64,000 bases of DNA from positions 71,016 to 135,015 of the forward strand of contig JAEZZO010000016.1 of assembly GCA_023418475.1 (NCBI GenBank), read 5' to 3'. The notes under the pieces are model-generated. The model saw only the letters and a list, made by a program, of their open reading frames with translations. It did not search any database and was not told the DNA's origin. Below are positions 63,849 through 64,000 of the stretch, piece after piece. The position numbers were made by a program, and so were the translations under genes. The stretch comes from Bacillota bacterium. GTDB taxonomy: Bacteria; Bacillota; Clostridia; Lachnospirales; Lachnospiraceae. The first letter of the stretch is position 1, and the number at the start of each line of letters is the position of its first letter.

Positions 63849-64000
63849 TAGGTAATTGCAAAACACAAGAATTATATTAATTGTATACACAGAAAGCACA
63901 TGTTCTGGAGCGGAAGTTAAGCGGATGGAGCGTTGGAGCGGAGGAATATGTGTTTTCTGTGTATACAATTTTAACAACTATATAGTTTCGCAATTGCCTA
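63849..64000. mobile_element. 152-bp palindromic MITE-like element
   Basis: Left arm 63849-63901 and right arm 63948-64000 are inverted repeats of each other, 41 of 53 positions alike, identical over AATTGTATACACAGAAA. Between them a 46-base core holds three GGAGCG repeats. The element begins TAGG and ends CCTA at the window edge. A 45/53 match to the right arm sits next to lysC (26941-26993). No reading frame, so if mobile it depends on a transposase elsewhere. It lies just upstream of the carboxylesterase gene. Confidence 0.55.

Noticed and set aside
63308..63880. 190-codon plus-strand open frame
   Set aside because: Antisense to the carboxylesterase gene; no start signal, low-complexity translation.

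Overview
The window looks like chromosome from a low-GC, Gram-positive anaerobe of the Clostridia, most likely a Lachnospiraceae-type plant-fibre degrader. Evidence: AT-rich intergenic DNA, strong GGAGG-type ribosome sites, T-box leaders, an AspRS plus GatCAB indirect tRNA-charging operon, a spore-surface (CsxC/SPOCS-like) protein, a corrinoid methanol methyltransferase and YesMN/LplABC-type sugar import modules. I saw no rRNA, tRNA, CRISPR array, IS transposase or prophage.

Layout. 1-2.3 kb (minus): a cut-off M20 peptidase behind two membrane proteins, one DUF5058-like. 2.3-3.0 kb: mostly empty, with a decayed reading frame. 3.1-6.3 kb: lytic transglycosylase, YqeY-like protein, alanine/glycine:cation symporter. 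6.5-11 kb: a methanol module (PocR-AraC regulator, CobW-type GTPase, MtaB, MtaC). 11.3-13.7 kb: self-contained TetR/ABC exporter operon with a clear operator. 13.7-17.5 kb: a four-gene amino-acid ABC importer behind a leader that encodes a cysteine-rich peptide followed by an attenuator, so it is probably a cystine/cysteine importer. 17.7-20.4 kb: GntR/ABC operon of the YtrA type. 20.7-26.8 kb: HAD phosphatase, spore-surface-like protein, AzlCD exporter with divergent XRE-cupin regulator, esterase, aldo/keto reductase. 27-29.3 kb: aspartokinase and small proteins.

29.4-37.9 kb is a translation region, all minus strand: lysS (own T-box), a MNT/HEPN toxin-antitoxin pair, then aspS-gatC-gatA-gatB behind a second T-box. 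The toxin-antitoxin pair is bracketed by two near-identical copies of the aspS promoter segment. The aspS T-box specifier loop carries both a Glu codon (GAA) and an Asn codon (AAC), which fits an operon serving amidated-tRNA synthesis. 38-40.3 kb: small membrane protein, EamA transporter, Dus.

40.6-47.9 kb and 50.6-58 kb hold two independent oligosaccharide-import systems, each with a sensor kinase, an AraC-type response regulator, a solute-binding lipoprotein and two permeases but no ATPase (presumably a shared MsmX-like ATPase elsewhere). Between them lie NudC, a small protein and another EamA transporter. 58.1-63.8 kb: an AraC regulator and three carbohydrate-active enzymes without signal peptides (type-B carboxylesterase, sialate-O-acetylesterase-type esterase with an inserted jelly roll, cellulase-like clan-A hydrolase). 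They probably finish the breakdown of esterified oligosaccharides after uptake. The window ends in a 152-bp palindromic, MITE-like element whose half-copy lies next to lysC.
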